NCBI GenBank assembly: GCA_963971425.1
Contig: OZ020518.1
Span: 13,026,190 to 13,090,189, forward strand
From: Bryoerythrophyllum caledonicum
Lineage: Eukaryota > Streptophyta > Bryopsida > Pottiales > Pottiaceae
Length of the DNA: 64,000 nucleotides
Direction of reading: 5' to 3'
The notes beneath the pieces were generated by a model. It saw only the letters and a program-made list of their open reading frames with translations. It was not told the origin of the DNA and searched no databases. This document shows, piece by piece, positions 50,220 to 63,566 of this stretch. Made by a program: the position numbers and the translations under genes. Numbering within the stretch: the stretch's first letter is position 1; each line of letters opens with the position of its first letter.

Positions 50220-50292
50220 ATTACCAGTAGACCGGTAAACTGGTAGACCGGTAAACCGGTAGACCGGTAAACCGGTAGACCGGTAAACCGGA
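50220..50292. repeat. 16-bp tandem repeat TAGACCGGTAAACCGG
   Basis: About four and a half copies, diverging at both ends. The open minus-strand frame through it (LPVYRSTG repeats) is a by-product. Confidence 0.85.
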
Positions 50293-50506
50293 AGACTCCC
50301 GGTCCCGGGACCGGTGAACCATTTCCTAACAAAATTAAGTAGCCGGAGAAACCACATCAAGTCGTAGTGACCAGGTGTGCAATGGGGCCCCGTCGACACC
50401 ACTACTCTCACCCTAGTGTTTAATTCTAGCAACTTAAACAACATCCCACAAACCGGTGAGGTAAATCAACACATAACATAACAAAGACTCAACCGGAAGA
50501 TTCTTT

Positions 50507-52079
50507 TTATTGAGACGTATAGGGATTGGCATTACGTCTCGAAGTACTCACATGGTCAAGAGAATCCCCCGGGAGGTTAGATGTTTCAACCGGGAGGTCT
50601 ATCGGTGGATTGGAAATACCCACCGGGAGGTCTACCGGTGGAGTGGTGGTATCCACCGGAAGGTTGGGTGTATCTATAGATACATGCGGAGTCCCCTTAA
50701 GCTCAATCAATATGGCCATTAAAGATTCCACCAAGGATTCCACGGTTGAGGAAGGGAGGTCTACCGGTTCCTCCCCGGTAGAAGTTACCGGGAGGTTTCT
50801 TTTTCTTTCGTAGACCTTCACGCCCCACTCCTTGGAAAGTGGGAAATTCATCCTACTCACCGCTGTTTGAGTAGGTGGATCATTCTCTTCCGAAGAGGAA
50901 GATTTGGCGTGGACCAATCTCTTCTTCTTCCGGGGTGAACCCCGGTCTTGTAACGGTGTGGTGGCATTTGGTCGCTTGGCAATCTTCTTGGTCAATGATA
51001 CGATAGTCTCTTGCGATTGCGCCTTCGAGTCTCGGGTTTCCTTTTGAGCAGCCCGGAGATCCTTCTTCAACTTGGTCACTAGCTCTATCTTCTCCCGGGT
51101 TGCCGGTAAGATATCCCGATTGTCTTCCACTTCAAAAATCCTCTGGAGAGCCCTTTTGAAACTCTTTGCCTCCTTTACTTCCATCTCGTCACCTCTTGGG
51201 AGAACTTGGAGATGTTCTTCACGAGAGTGAGGTGCTTGGATGCCCGGGGTAATTGTGGTGGTTTCTCCCGGTGAGACCGGGAGGTCCTCTCCTTCTTTGA
51301 AATTGCTTGAGACGAAGAGGCTTCCCAGGGAGTCTCCGGTAGCGTCGACCGCGACTTCGGTTGCGGAGGATCCCCGAGAGTTACTGATGACACCAACCGG
51401 GGCTCCGGTTGCTAAGGGGGGCCTCGGGGAGGATGATCTAAAGGACCTATCGCATCTCTCCACATCTTCTGCCATCCGGGTCTAGACAATGGTGGTGCTC
51501 ATACAGATGCATGAGATAGGGGGTCAGAAAAGTCTTGGAGCCTCCACCTTGTCAAACCACCTGAATTTGAGGCGAAATTGCCTCTATCAACAACGATCTC
51601 CAATCCGGGGAGGATTCTTTGAAAAATGCTTCGATGTAGGCAGTGGCTAACCGGGCTGTGACCCTTTCACGTCGGTTGGGATGGAGGATTGGGTTTAGAA
51701 ACTTAACCGCCCTTCTCAACCGGTGATTCGTGAAGTGGTCGCTCTGGTAGCATTCTGAAGAGTTGTAAGGTTGTGATACGTGTTCCTCTAACAGCTCTCG
51801 ATTGACTGCGGCGGACCACTCGCTCTCTTGACGAAGAGAGTACACTTCGTGCCACACGTCCACGGTCCAAGACCGGTGAATTGCCCGGTAGGCTCTCCGG
51901 GGGTTCTCGGGAGGTTGCAACTCCGTCACTACATGCCCCTTCTGGAATACCCACGACTTCTCGTAAAGTCCTCGGCACCCCATCCGGATGAGGTCTTCCT
52001 CCAACTGTATGCCTTTTGGAGTCCCCTCCTACTTGTTAAGATCTATGTTCGAAAGGATAATCGACACCGGTAAAGCCAT
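50507..52079 (-). CDS. Hypothetical two-exon gene, probably of a mobile element
   Basis: Exons 52079-51561 and 51481-50507, with a 79-bp GT-AG intron joining in phase (SPQIQ then TRMAEDV). The first ATG (MALPVSIILSNIDLN) is followed by one in-frame TAG near 52030; from about 52004 the frame is open for 472 aa. The N-terminal part looks globular (WSAAVNRELLEEHVSQ, then RRERVTARLATAYIEAFF). The second exon has a Lys/Glu/Gln-rich coiled coil and a basic patch (RKKKRLVHAKSSSSEE), ending in PVDLPV/PIDLPV repeats. I recognise no catalytic domain. A gag-like or DNA-binding role in a retroelement is possible but unproven. The TAG may make it a pseudogene. Confidence 0.45.
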
Positions 52080-52619
52080 GTTGTCCGGGATGGACGAAAT
52101 TCTTGAAATGTCTGCACTTCCACCAATCTCCCTATTAACTTGTCACAAACTCCGGTTCGGCCCGGAAACACAAGTCTACCGGTCAACCGGTAGACAACTC
52201 CGGAACACTTTGCTAGAATATGTGGATATGGGTGTCTCACACATCTAGCAACATACTAACAACACAAGATCACATATAATCGTAATGAGGAGAGGACTTT
52301 GGAGACGAGGACTTAGAAAGAGGTTTTTCTCGGTTGACCGGGAAGACCGGGAAAAATATAGGAATTATGGGCAAGACCTAAAATGATAGGAGACAACTCA
52401 AAATAACAACTTGCCACAAGGCTAGGACAATTGACAACAACTAATATAGACTACATATGTAAACAACACAATAAGGTCTAGATGGAGTCTCCCAGGGGAC
52501 TTTTTCTCTAGACCGGGGAGGATGTTACCGGGAAGTCACCCCGGTAGACAAGAGAGGAAAAGATTCACAAACAAGAAATTTGCACAAACAAAAGAAATCC
52601 AATATGAGCAAGAGTCACC

Positions 52620-53640
52620 TTTGTCGTTGCACCCGCAATCTCCTTTCTTAGTCTCTTTTATCTTCTCGCTTTAGCCACTAATCTCCTCCACCTCCACAAA
52701 ACCCTAGAATTCTCCTCCACCTTCTTCAAACCCTAGTTTGTGCTACCTCCTCCAACAAATCTAGAAAGTGCGTACCTCTTCCTCCAGACCCTAGCTTGGG
52801 CTATCTCCTCTTCAAACCTCCTCTTCTTAAAATCCTAGTACTAATTCCTTGTCTTCTTCTTGAAACCCCAACTCCCAAAAGATATAGAACCAACAGTCTA
52901 AACTAGTTGAGAAAGAGGAACTAGGAGGAAGAGGGAAAGAGAAAAGAGAGAGAGAGATAAAAAAAATGAAGGAATATTTGGGGGAGAGAGAACTACGGCG
53001 GTAGGGAGGGAGAGAGAGCTGAAGAAAAAAAAAAACGGGTTTGGGGTTTAGCTGGCGCGGCAAGCTGGCAGGAGTTCGGGGGGATCGCCTCCCTCCCGAC
53101 CAGCTGGCCCTCCGATCCAGCTAGCCGGGGCCCGGTCAGGGCCCAGGTGGCCAAGGCCCGGCTAGGGGTCGGACAAGGCTTGGCCCAGAGTCAGCCAAGG
53201 CTCGGCCCTGCTGGTACCTGGGTGGGTAGCCGGGATGATACCCGGTCCTACCTGGGTATCAACCCTAATTTTTAATTTTAATTTTGATTTTTAAAAATTT
53301 TAATTATTTTCTTATTTTTTTTGTTTTCTTCTATTTTTTCTTTCTACCACTAGTATTATCAATTATTAGCATCTCACTACTTTCTAACTACCTTCTAAAC
53401 TTAACTAGTTAATTTAGATTTAAGTGGTGATTTTAGACTTACGTCCCGAGATCTCTCCCGGGAATTTTTTGAAATTGTTTCCCGGGACTTAGATTAGTGA
53501 TTTTAAGACCCGATTTTATCACCACTATAAACCTAATTAACTACTTCAGCATTTCCCTATTTTCTCTATTTGCTATCTAATCTAATTTCACACAATACTA
53601 ACTACTTTTCTAGTTAGCTAATACTAAAAACCCTATTTTA
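52620..53640. other. Polypyrimidine/polypurine and GC-rich spacer
   Basis: 52640-52870 is rich in CTCC/CTTC, 52900-53030 in GAGA, and 53085-53250 in 'gcccgg'/'ggctcggcc'. These could be the leader and promoter of the minus-strand gene. No coding sequence was recognised. Confidence 0.4.
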
Positions 53641-53689
53641 GATAATTGTTTTGGTAGGGGCGATTAAGTGGGAGTTTTAGACTCCCACA

Positions 53690-56600
53690 CCAGCATAAGT
53701 AACTTAAACAACAGAGCAGGAACAAACAAACATGATTCAAGCAAGTATCGAGTAAAAAGCATCAAACCAGCAAGTTAATATTATTTAGCATGTAAGACGC
53801 ATCATCTCAAGTCGCATATGTAAGTAGTTGTGAAGCATGTTAGTGGCACCGAATGTAGATTTCTGATTATAAAAAAGCAACTAGTACTCGGGTACCTTGG
53901 ATTTGAGGCATCAAGAGACCTTTACATATCACTTTAAGCATTCCACAAAATATGGAATTTTTTTTTTGAGAGATACTAAGATAAAAATCCAGTAAGAAGC
54001 ATATGCAATTCAACCATGCACAAAGCAAGAATCAAGCATAAACCTGCAATACAAAACATCCAATATGTATGTGATTATCGAATCAACATGCTAGTAAGCA
54101 ACCTCTAAATCACACATTTATAACAATAAAAACATGATTCACACGCAATGAGGAAGACACGATCTCAAACCAGCACTTGTGAGCATTCAACATGTTTGAT
54201 TCCACATCGCACATCGAACATGTAGGTAGAATCCAGCATCAAAAGAGCATCAAACTAAGAACTTGAATCATGCAAATGCAACGTGCAATGGCCTACCTCG
54301 GATCCAAGGCACCTTCAGACATCTACTAAACACATTTTAGAATATTCACACGCCAAAGGAATTTATGATTCGGTTTAAATGAGTGAATAGCATGTAGTCC
54401 ACAAAAGAAAACGGTGAAGGTGAATCCACATCAACCAAAAAAAAAACATCTGAATGGTGCTCTCCATCAGTCCCTCGGATCTCTCGAAATCTGATTTCAT
54501 TCTAGAGGGTACATCATACGTATCTAAACTTAAACAACAGAGCAGGAACAAACATACATGATTCAAGCAAGTATCTAGTAAGAAGCATCAAACCAACAAG
54601 TTAATATCATTCAGCATGTAAGACGCATCATCTCAAGTCGCACATGTAAGCAGCTATGAAGCATGTTAGTCGCACGGAATGTAGATTTTTGATTATACAA
54701 AAGCGGCTAGTACTCGGGTACCTCGGATCCGAGGCATCAACACACCTTCACAAATCACTTGAAGCATTCCACGAACTATGGAAAAAAAATTGAGACACAA
54801 AGATAATAGTCCAGCAAGAAGCATATACGATTCAAACATGCACAAAACAAGAAACAAGCAAAAACCTGCAATACAAAACATCCTATACATATGTGAGTAT
54901 CGAATCAACATGCTAGTAAGCAACCTCTAAATCACACATTTATAACAATAAAAATATTATTCAGGCTTGCAAAGAGGAAGACACAACTTCAAACCAGCTC
55001 TTCTGAGCATTCAGCATGTACGATTCGTCATCGCACATCAAGCATGCAAGTAGAATCCAACATCAAAAGAGCATCAAACCGAGAACTCGAATCATGCAAA
55101 TGCAACGTGCAATCGCCTGCCTGGGATCCGAGGCACCTTCAGACATCTACTAAACACATTTTAGAACATACACACGCTAGAGGAATACATGATTGAGTTT
55201 AAATTATTGAATAGCATGAAGTCCACAAAAGGAAACGGCGAAGGTGAATCCACGTTGACCAAAAAAAGACATCAGAATAGTGCTCTCCATCAGTCCCTCG
55301 GATCCGAAGGACCCTTGGCTCTCTCAAAATCTGATTTCATTCCAGAGGGTACATCATACGTATCTTAACTTCTTAACCTCCAAAACTGACGCTTACATCA
55401 CGTGCCTCGGATCCGAGGCACCTTCATTCATTCAGACATTTCATTCAATATTCCACACAGACCACCAAATCATCAATAGAGTTAAGCTAAGACAAATGAC
55501 CTCGAAGACAAACTTGATTCAAGCATGAAACAAGCATCAAACTAGCATAAACCTGCAAAACAAAGCATCCAGCACAACCGACTAGTTTTCAATGAGCAAG
55601 TTAGTTGTCATTCAGCACGTCACAGGTGAATAACATTAATACTATGACTCGCACCTTTATTTCAAAAAGGACATAAGTCAGGCATGCAACGAGGAAGACA
55701 CGACCTCAAACCAACACTTGTGAGCATTCAGCATGTACGATTCCACATTGCACATCGAATATGTAAGTAGAATTGAGCATAAAAAGAACATCAAACCGAG
55801 CACTTGAATCATGCAAATGCGACGTGCAATTGCCTGCCTCAGATCCGAGGCACCTTCAAACATCTACTAAACACATTTTAGAATATACACATGCCAGAGG
55901 AGTTCATGATTCAATTTAAATTAGTGAATAGCATGTAGTCCACAAAAAGAAACGGTGAAGGGGAATCTACATCGACCAAAAAAAACATCAGAATGGTGCT
56001 CTCCATCAGTCCCTCGGATCCGAGGGACCCTCGGCTGTCTCTAAATCTGATTTCATTCCAGAGGGTACATCATACGTATCTAAACTTAAACAACAGAGCA
56101 CGAACAAACAAAAATGATTTTAGCAAGTATCGAGTAAGAAGCGAGCGAAAAACCAGCAAATAAATATCAATCAGCATGTTAGAAGCATCATTTCAAGTCG
56201 CACATGTACGAAGCTGTGAAGCAAGTTAGTGGCATCGAATTGAGATTTCTGATGATGCAAAAGCAACTAGTACTTGGGTACCTCGGATCCGAGGCATCTA
56301 CAGTTATTCATACATCATATTAAGCATTCTATTAAATATAGACAAAAAATTGAGAGACAAAGATAACAGTTCAGCAAGATACATTCATGATTCAACCATG
56401 CAACGAGCAGAAACAAGCAAAAACCTGCAATACGAAACATCCCGTATGTATGTGAGCATCGAATCAACATGCTGGTAAGAAACCTAAAATTGCACATTTA
56501 TATTAATAAAGACATGATTCACGCTTGCAAAGAGGAAGACACGACTTCAAACCAGCTCTTGTGAGCATTCAACATGTACGATTCCTCATCACACATCAAA

Positions 56601-56885
56601 CATGCAACTTGAATCCAGCATCAAAAGAGCATCAAACCGAGAACAACAATGGTGAATCCACTAATGAAAACAGCGAAGTCCACTAAAGATTACCGCAAAT
56701 GTGAATCCACATCGACCAAAAGAAAAAACATCAGAACGGTGCTCTCTATCAGTCCCTCGGATCCAACATGTTAGTATCATTGAAACTAGAAATCTGATCT
56801 TGAAATAGGGACGAGTAATCTTGTGCCTCGGATCCGAGGCACCTTCACACATAATTGATTCCACAAGCGGATTCCACATATGGTA
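53690..56885. repeat. About 0.8-kb diverged tandem array with CCTCGGATCCGAGG palindromes
   Basis: Landmarks recur: 'aacaacagagca.gaacaaac' (53708, 54535, 56090), 'tac.cgggtacctcggatcc' (53896, 54711, 56271), 'gtgctctccatcagtccctcgga' (54459, 55280, 55997, 56740). Perfect palindromes: 54721-54734 and 56281-56294 (14 bp); 55402-55421 and 56823-56842 (GTGCCTCGGATCCGAGGCAC); 56009-56028 (GTCCCTCGGATCCGAGGGAC). There is no coding sequence. Confidence 0.88.
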
Positions 56886-57739
56886 CTGTGACAACAAGAA
56901 GTATTCATTTTAGAGTAGAAATAAAACTCACGAGGAGCGCCATCCGGTTCGGAGCGCCATCGATGACGTCACATCCAATGCCGGTGAACCCTCTTCCGGC
57001 ACGACTCACTACAGCGCACACCTGATGAAGACACAGAAATACAAGCTTTACCGAATCTAAAGAAATACGACTCACAGGATCATGGTTTAGGAGAATAGTT
57101 ATTAGGTTTTGGGTGTTGGGTTAATTGCTATTGACTAGGGTTTAGACAACGAAACATCAGTATCGCACATAAAAAGAAGACACGGGACACAACATTCAAA
57201 TTTTTAAATGGAAACGAGCCTGGAGATTATTTCGGGTATTTACCTGTCAAGTTTGAGTCTGCAGCTCCTCGTCGTCTTGTGTCTGTCCACTTCCTTCTCC
57301 AACCTCACCAAGTCCAACCTACAAATGAAAACGATAACCTATTATGAAAATCGTCTCATGCAATTTCACATAGGCATCTAACATAATGTCCAAGGACAAT
57401 TTATACCTGAGATGCAATGGAAGAAACTAAAGCACAAATATTTTCATTCACCAAACGTAAACTTCAAACTGGACTTAGACGAACTATATGGTAGGAATGT
57501 AAAGTGACCCTTCGTAGTAGCAAGGGCTTCTGCACGAGTAAGAAATCAAGAAGTTGTTTTCACTCAGCTTTGAAGGATGAACCAAATGCCCTAAAACTAA
57601 CGCATATTGAATCCATCAATCTCCACGAAGTTAAAATATACGGTTCTAAATACCTAATTTTCTAGAAACCATAACGCACAATACAGTTGGAGATTCATTG
57701 CGATAAATATGAAACCATGAATAAGATGCATATTGTTAA

Positions 57740-58370
57740 TCAATCTGAAGATATCGTACATGGGTCATTTGGGCCCACTCCGCATCCAACAATATTGGCC
57801 CACTTTCCCCCGCGCTACCTCGATCGATCCTTGGTCGACCATTGGTTGCCCTAGATGAGGACCGATTCCTATTCCTTCTGGATCGTGATGAGTTTACTCG
57901 GCTCCTAGGGTCCATACTAGAGTCCATGCTTTGACAATCATTGTCATCAACAACACCGTTGGCACTCTTACTCCCATGCATCGAGCTTACTGATGCATTA
58001 GGTCCCGTGAAATCACTCGTTATGGTAACTTGTATAGACTCTTCTTCCCCCCTTTCTCTACGTGGCTGCATCAAATAGCTGGACGACTACACAATACAAA
58101 TTTTAAGTATGACCAGTACATCATTGCAAAGTATAAAACTAACTTAGCATATGAATATGAAGCACTTACTCCGACAGTACAGTGAGGCGCCTCTTCTGCT
58201 TGGAGAATACTTGACAAATTCCTAAATCGAACAGGCCCCTCAGATGACAGGTCCTCACGACTCTCCTCAGAAGCTAAGGCCTTGTGCTGTTGTCGCTGCG
58301 TTGGGGACCTCCTGGGCTTAGGATTTGAGTAGTGTGTTGTTCTTCTCTTCCGGCCATCCTTGCTTGTCAT
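57740..58370 (-). CDS. Small basic accessory gene of Mutator-like unit B
   Basis: Exon 1 runs from ATG 58370-58368 to about 58170 (MTSKDGRKRRTTHYSNPKPR, RFRNLSSILQAEEAPHC). After a GT-AG intron, exon 2 covers about 58088-57762 (VTITSDFTGPNASVSS, RSRRNRNRSSSRATNGRPR). More exons may lie down to 56930. Basic at both ends, Ser-rich, no known domain. The relic at 28.3-29.5 kb shares the N-terminal and RFR-LSSI motifs. Divergent from the transposase, with about 0.9 kb between them that could hold a shared promoter. DNA binding is a guess from charge. Confidence 0.55.
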
Positions 58371-59263
58371 CCTCTGCAAGTCGTCCTGGTTGCGTCACAT
58401 TGAACATTTTCACAAGAGTACGGCTGCTATGATATGGCAAGACATGGATAAATCTGAACTACTCAACAATGGAGCAATTTTACTATTTCAAGCAATTGCC
58501 AACGGGATGGCCCATGATCTCTAACTAATTTTTCAATAGTTGTCAGCCTTAATGTGAATTTGAAACTCGAAGTTAATCATGGCTATAGCATCTCTACTAA
58601 TTGCTTCTGTCGTCACAAACATTGCTCTTTACTGGATTTATCATTTGTCTTAAGTGAATAACGACAACACCGGGGATTAATTAACTTTAAGCAAACTTGG
58701 TGCCTTAGCGGATACAACTAGTACTTATCTATTTGTAAACTTTTGACTCTGATCATGACCTCTAGATTGGTTTCTACTTTGTCGTGTTCAATAAAGATGT
58801 GTCAGATTGTGTGCAAGTCGTACTGGCAGACTAAGAATGCATTATTCTGCCATAGTAGTGAAACTGCGTGCTCTCCATCTCTTCTAGCATACAAAATATT
58901 TAACTCTCTTTCAATTAATCATCTCTTATCGCTCTTCTCATTGGGTATTTGCTGTTAATTTAGTGGAAAACTATTGTACACGTCGAATACCTACTATATG
59001 GTATACTCCGCCTTAGTCGGATCAACTTTTTAATTTCTAGGATCGATTTGGAAAGTGTCCATTTTCATTGAGGCGCCGTCAAGGAGCATGCATGGGCATC
59101 TGACAGAAGGCGTTAAATATTTTCGCCAATTATGAGCACGATGCGTTTCCGTAATTGGACGTCTTCACTGAGATGTTTAGGCAAGCAATTGATTTCTTCA
59201 ATATACAACTGCCATCATAGACCGCAAGCATTCCATATCCTATGCTGTGGAGAGCTTTTGACT

Positions 59264-62200
59264 ATGGCGTCACTCACATCTCAGAATGGTGGTGTTCCGC
59301 TTGTCGTGTCCGTTGGTGAAAATGGCACTGTTAATGTCTCGGAGGCAGTCCTCAGTAATCGCTTCGGATTTAGACTTGGAACCGTTCATGTTGAACAAGG
59401 GGTATTTGATAGCTTAGAAGTATCAGAACATTCTATATACCAAGTAAAAGATCGAGAAGATTTAGGCTTTCTATGGAATCTATGTTGTGGTTCTTTTAAA
59501 GTATATGGTGTTAGGGATACTCAAACGTCCGCTAATGCGTCGTGTGCCGTGATGATCCCTCCTACCGATTCCGGTGATACGATACTCGCGCCCGGTTTGG
59601 ACATACGTTCTAACCCAAGCGTGCAGCTTCTAAGTGACACAGACGAGGACCTCTTTGATGTGAATTTAGGGGAATCATCATACACCTTTAAGTCACAGGA
59701 CTCTACCTATCCCAATGCGTCTATCCATACCCCAAGTAGGTCGCACATGTCTCCGTCTCTTTCCTTTAGAAAACCACCTATCCATCCAAAATCTAAAAGT
59801 ATCCGCAATATCATTCCATATGTTTGCAGGACCTGTTCTAGAAAGGGATCCCGTTCTGAGTGGACACACGTGGATTTCGACACCATTGAGGTTTCACGTA
59901 TGAAGTATTTGCCTCCGTCTTACAACGGTGCCATGATGTTTGAGTTGCCTCCACTTCCAAAAGGCATACCAACTCAGTTCGGAGGAGGACTAGATGGTAT
60001 GAGCAAGCAACACGATGGTCACACATGGTGTAAGACAATGACTACAAATATTATGAATGATTTTGGCTTAACATACCGGAAGTCATCTTGTACTGGCCAT
60101 TTTCAATGTCCTAACTTTCATTGTGACTATAAGTGCAGGAATGAAGGTCGCACAAATCAAACGGAGTGGAGTGGACTCGCCATTTCCCCCTGACCTGTCA
60201 ATGGCACTTCGCACCCTAAATCAACCTTGGCTTGTAAGGTTTGTCAAACCCCGCCTGTTTGTCTAGTTCTTTGTGATGCACGTTTTTATTATGTGACGTG
60301 TACCGATTCGAAGCGCACGCGACTTGCCATTCATCTTGGTATTCACCAGCATCCCATTGCGAATGGAGTTGACCAAACCGCAATGGACGTGATGCATGAG
60401 TGCGTTGCGAAGGAAGTCGAGCGCACACCCAATGCCACTAATTCTACAATCATTATGGCTGCCAATAAGAATTACCTTTCCGATTACTTGATTCGTCCCT
60501 GATTGGGATCATCAAACCTTGAAGGAGCATCCATGGATGCTGTCTAGGATCAATTCCAGACTCTATCATCCCTTAACATAATGGATTTGGTGTCGACATG
60601 CAAGCGCTTCCACAGTGGTGGGAAGGGTGTCATGGACAACATCATGAAGCTAAAGGAGTCGTCCAAGTTTGTCTTCATCCACGAGAACAAGTTCCCGAGC
60701 CAATCTAAACGTAAGGTGTTTGTATTTAAAATGTCTATTGATCGTCCAGTTAGCGGTGTTGATCTTGTTCGGCGGATGCAACCTGGTGGAGACCTCCAAG
60801 ATTGTTGGTTGATGTTTGATCTCGTCAAGCGGATTAAAGACTAGACTACCATGGCACGCCATGTATACGGCTATAAGTATTGTAAAGTTTGACGATAGCT
60901 ATGTGTGATATGCAATCGGATGATGCTCAAGCACAACAGTTGTTATGGGAGAACCTGAATGATACAATGTTAAATCACGGAGTGGAGAATACGAACTTCA
61001 AAGGGTTCATGGCTGATAGTGCCGGAGCGAATTGGCACGCTGTTTGGCGAGTGTATGGCAATGGCAATAAAGACATCCCGATCGAAAACAAAGAACAGAC
61101 TTGTTTATTCCATTGGACCAAGTGCCTTCAACGAGCCACCACAAAGAGCATTCTACCAGCATTCCAAAATCAACACATTGTACTTTGCAGGATATGGAAG
61201 AACGGGAGATCGCAAGAAGAGGCTGAAGCACAGTACAACGTCATTTATGGATGGTGGATTTCATCTGGAGCTACTACCAAAAGCGGGCGTCGTGCCCTAG
61301 AAGATTGGATGGCTTTTTGGCATTTCCAATATAGACAATGGGGTGGAGCAATGCAACTAGTAAGTTCCTGCAATGCCTTTTCTTAATATTCAAATTGTTG
61401 AAAAGTTAGTTGTGAACACAGTACTGACATTTGTTGTATGATATTGGGACCTCACACTCGAGGAGCGAGCTGACATGCCATCATGTAATCTTGCGAAGAC
61501 AGTCCACAACCGCTGGCTTCAACAGCCGGGGAATACCATGACATGTTTAGATGCGGCTACCGTGGATGACCTAATTCGGGCTTTCATGCAAATTACTTCG
61601 TACCGGACATAGATCAATGGAGGGACCTTCGAAAAAGGTCCAGACAAAGGTACGCTTCGATTAAGATTTGCCCAACGTTCTGGTGATCCAAGACTCATTG
61701 CAGAAGTTGTGCGGAGTTTCCCGGGGGCGGAGGATCTCTTGACGGACGGGCTCGAAGGAGCGGAGATTTTTGGGTCTACAAAATGAAAATTTGACATGCC
61801 ACTCGGGTCTAGCAACGGCTTCCACCGATCCGATACGGTGAACTATTTGATTCCACGTGATGGCAGAAGGGTGACTCGAGCGCGGATCAAAGAAGCCCTA
61901 AATGAACAAGGTTCCAGGGTCCGTCACACAACTGTAGTATTGGAATCGGAGTGTGATTCGTCAAAGTGGCACATTGGTCGGCTTCCGAAGACCTCCCACC
62001 AAAAGTGCCAGGCATTGCAGGCTCACATCGGTGTGAGGTGTGACGCTAGAGTTGGGCGTAGGAGTCAAGGAACACCTGCGCCAATATATATTGGCAAGAA
62101 GGAATTCAAGTTGCCCCAAAATACTTCTGTCGAGTTCTGATTTTGTGTTGATGATATTAGCCGATGTGTGATGGGTTTGAAGGAACCGTTTGTAGTAGAC

Positions 62201-62809
62201 TGGCCATCAGTCCCAATGACATGGCCACTAAAGCTTGGCACTAAGCTAACGATGCAAGAAGTTTTATTGTTAGAAGAAGCATGTTTTCGGTTAGAGCAAC
62301 GTGGTGCTTTGTCATCTCGTAGACAATTTCAGGTAACTTTGAGCATGCCTCTTCCGCAATCGAACTTCCCGCTTCCAGAGAAACCGGACTCGTACCATAC
62401 TTTCCGCAACGGCTACCAGATTCGCCGAAGTTCAGATGTGCCTTCCGTTGAGCACCGAAACAAGTGGTCAAGCACTGTGTTGATGAAGAATTGTTACTTT
62501 GTTACGAATGTCACCGCCATGTCGTATCCGAGATTTGGATGTATTATCACTCCTCAAACGGAGAAGGAGAAGTCGTATTGCATAACCTTCACAGACTACC
62601 TGGCGTGTACATGTTTAGATTTTGTGAAGATGTCAGTGGAGGCGTTGAGGAAGAAAGGGCAATGGAAGTATTGCAAGCATGTGTACTACATCCTACGCTA
62701 TTTATGTAAGATGGACTACAAAGAGGACTTATTCATGCATGCTCCAAACTACAGCTTTAACGAGGTCATGCGCATTCTAGAGCTTGCTAATATTGCCGAG
62801 CAAGCATGA
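59264..62809 (+). pseudogene. Mutator-like (MULE) transposase, copy B, with SWIM zinc finger
   Basis: Starts at the ATG matching copy A (MASLTSQNGG). Order: N-terminal domain (GTVHVEQGVFDSL); DNA-binding Cys/His region (HDGHTWCKTMTTNI, then CTGHFQCPNFHCDYK); core (DCWLMFDLVKR, GFMADSAGANWHAVWRVYG, FHWTKCLQRA, EEAEAQYN, SSGATTKSGRRALEDW); and C-terminal SWIM finger CTCLDFVKMS with WKYCKH (CxC..CxH), complete to the stop at 62809. An intron near 61365-61450 matches copy A, but its acceptor reads GG. In-frame stops occur near 60191, 60500, 60545, 60842, 61610, 61786 and 62138, plus a frameshift near 60890. Clearly dead but nearly full length. Confidence 0.85.
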
Positions 62810-63538
62810 AAATCACAATGAAGTATCTTCTGAATAGTATTTGTATTTTCCGGTAGCTCGTATTTGAACATGTGAAATTGGTCTTGCTTGTCACGAGTAT
62901 GGCTAGTAGTCAATGCATGAGTGAATTTCTCACTCGTACTTCTCTTGAATATACTAGTTTATGTTACAATGTATCATTTTTTCTGATACATTATTTTAAC
63001 CGACTTGAGAGGTGCTATGTTAGCAACATGCAGAAGTTATGTCATGTATTGGCAGCATATAACATCTTCAAATTTGAACCACGCCAACTCCGTTTTGAGA
63101 GATGGGGTATCTTAATCCATTGGACAATAGTTTAGAATCAAATATTAGAACATTAGAATATTATTTGTTCCAAACATTGTGTAATATAGCTATCACGATG
63201 AAATTATATGACTCCACATCCCCTACTGTTGGACTTCACATTTATTATAAGTTTTATAAAATTTTATTCAAATTTTATATTTGATTGTGGACTCTATAAT
63301 TTTAAGGTTTTAATAAATGGAAATAAAACCGCGAGGTGATAGTCGTGGACATGAGCGACGAAAGGAAATCGGAAAAAATGTCCATGGTTAGAGATTCCAC
63401 GGCTATAGGGTACATTCTAAGTTTAGAAAATTCTTCGAATTTTCCACGCAAAGTTTGAGAGACTTATCATTACTTTCGAGAAAAAAAAGTTTTGCTAGAA
63501 AAAAACAACTTTTTTTTCCCGTTTTCAGACTATTTTCT
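62810..63538. other. 3' flank of MULE copy B
   Basis: AT-rich, no recognised gene. No clear inverted terminal repeat with the 53.7-kb side was found by eye. Confidence 0.4.
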
Positions 63539-63566
63539 GCTCACCGCTCGTCGCTCACCGCTCACC
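63539..63566 (-). repeat. GCTCACC heptamer array next to AGATAGC
   Basis: gctcacc, gctcgtc, gctcacc, gctcacc, then 'actcataagatagcgtcac'. Inverted relative to 19876, same orientation as 14065. Confidence 0.65.

Noticed and set aside
50163-50444. 93-aa minus-strand ORF with repeated LPVYRSTG
   Set aside because: It is a translation of the 16-bp TAGACCGGTAAACCGG minisatellite.
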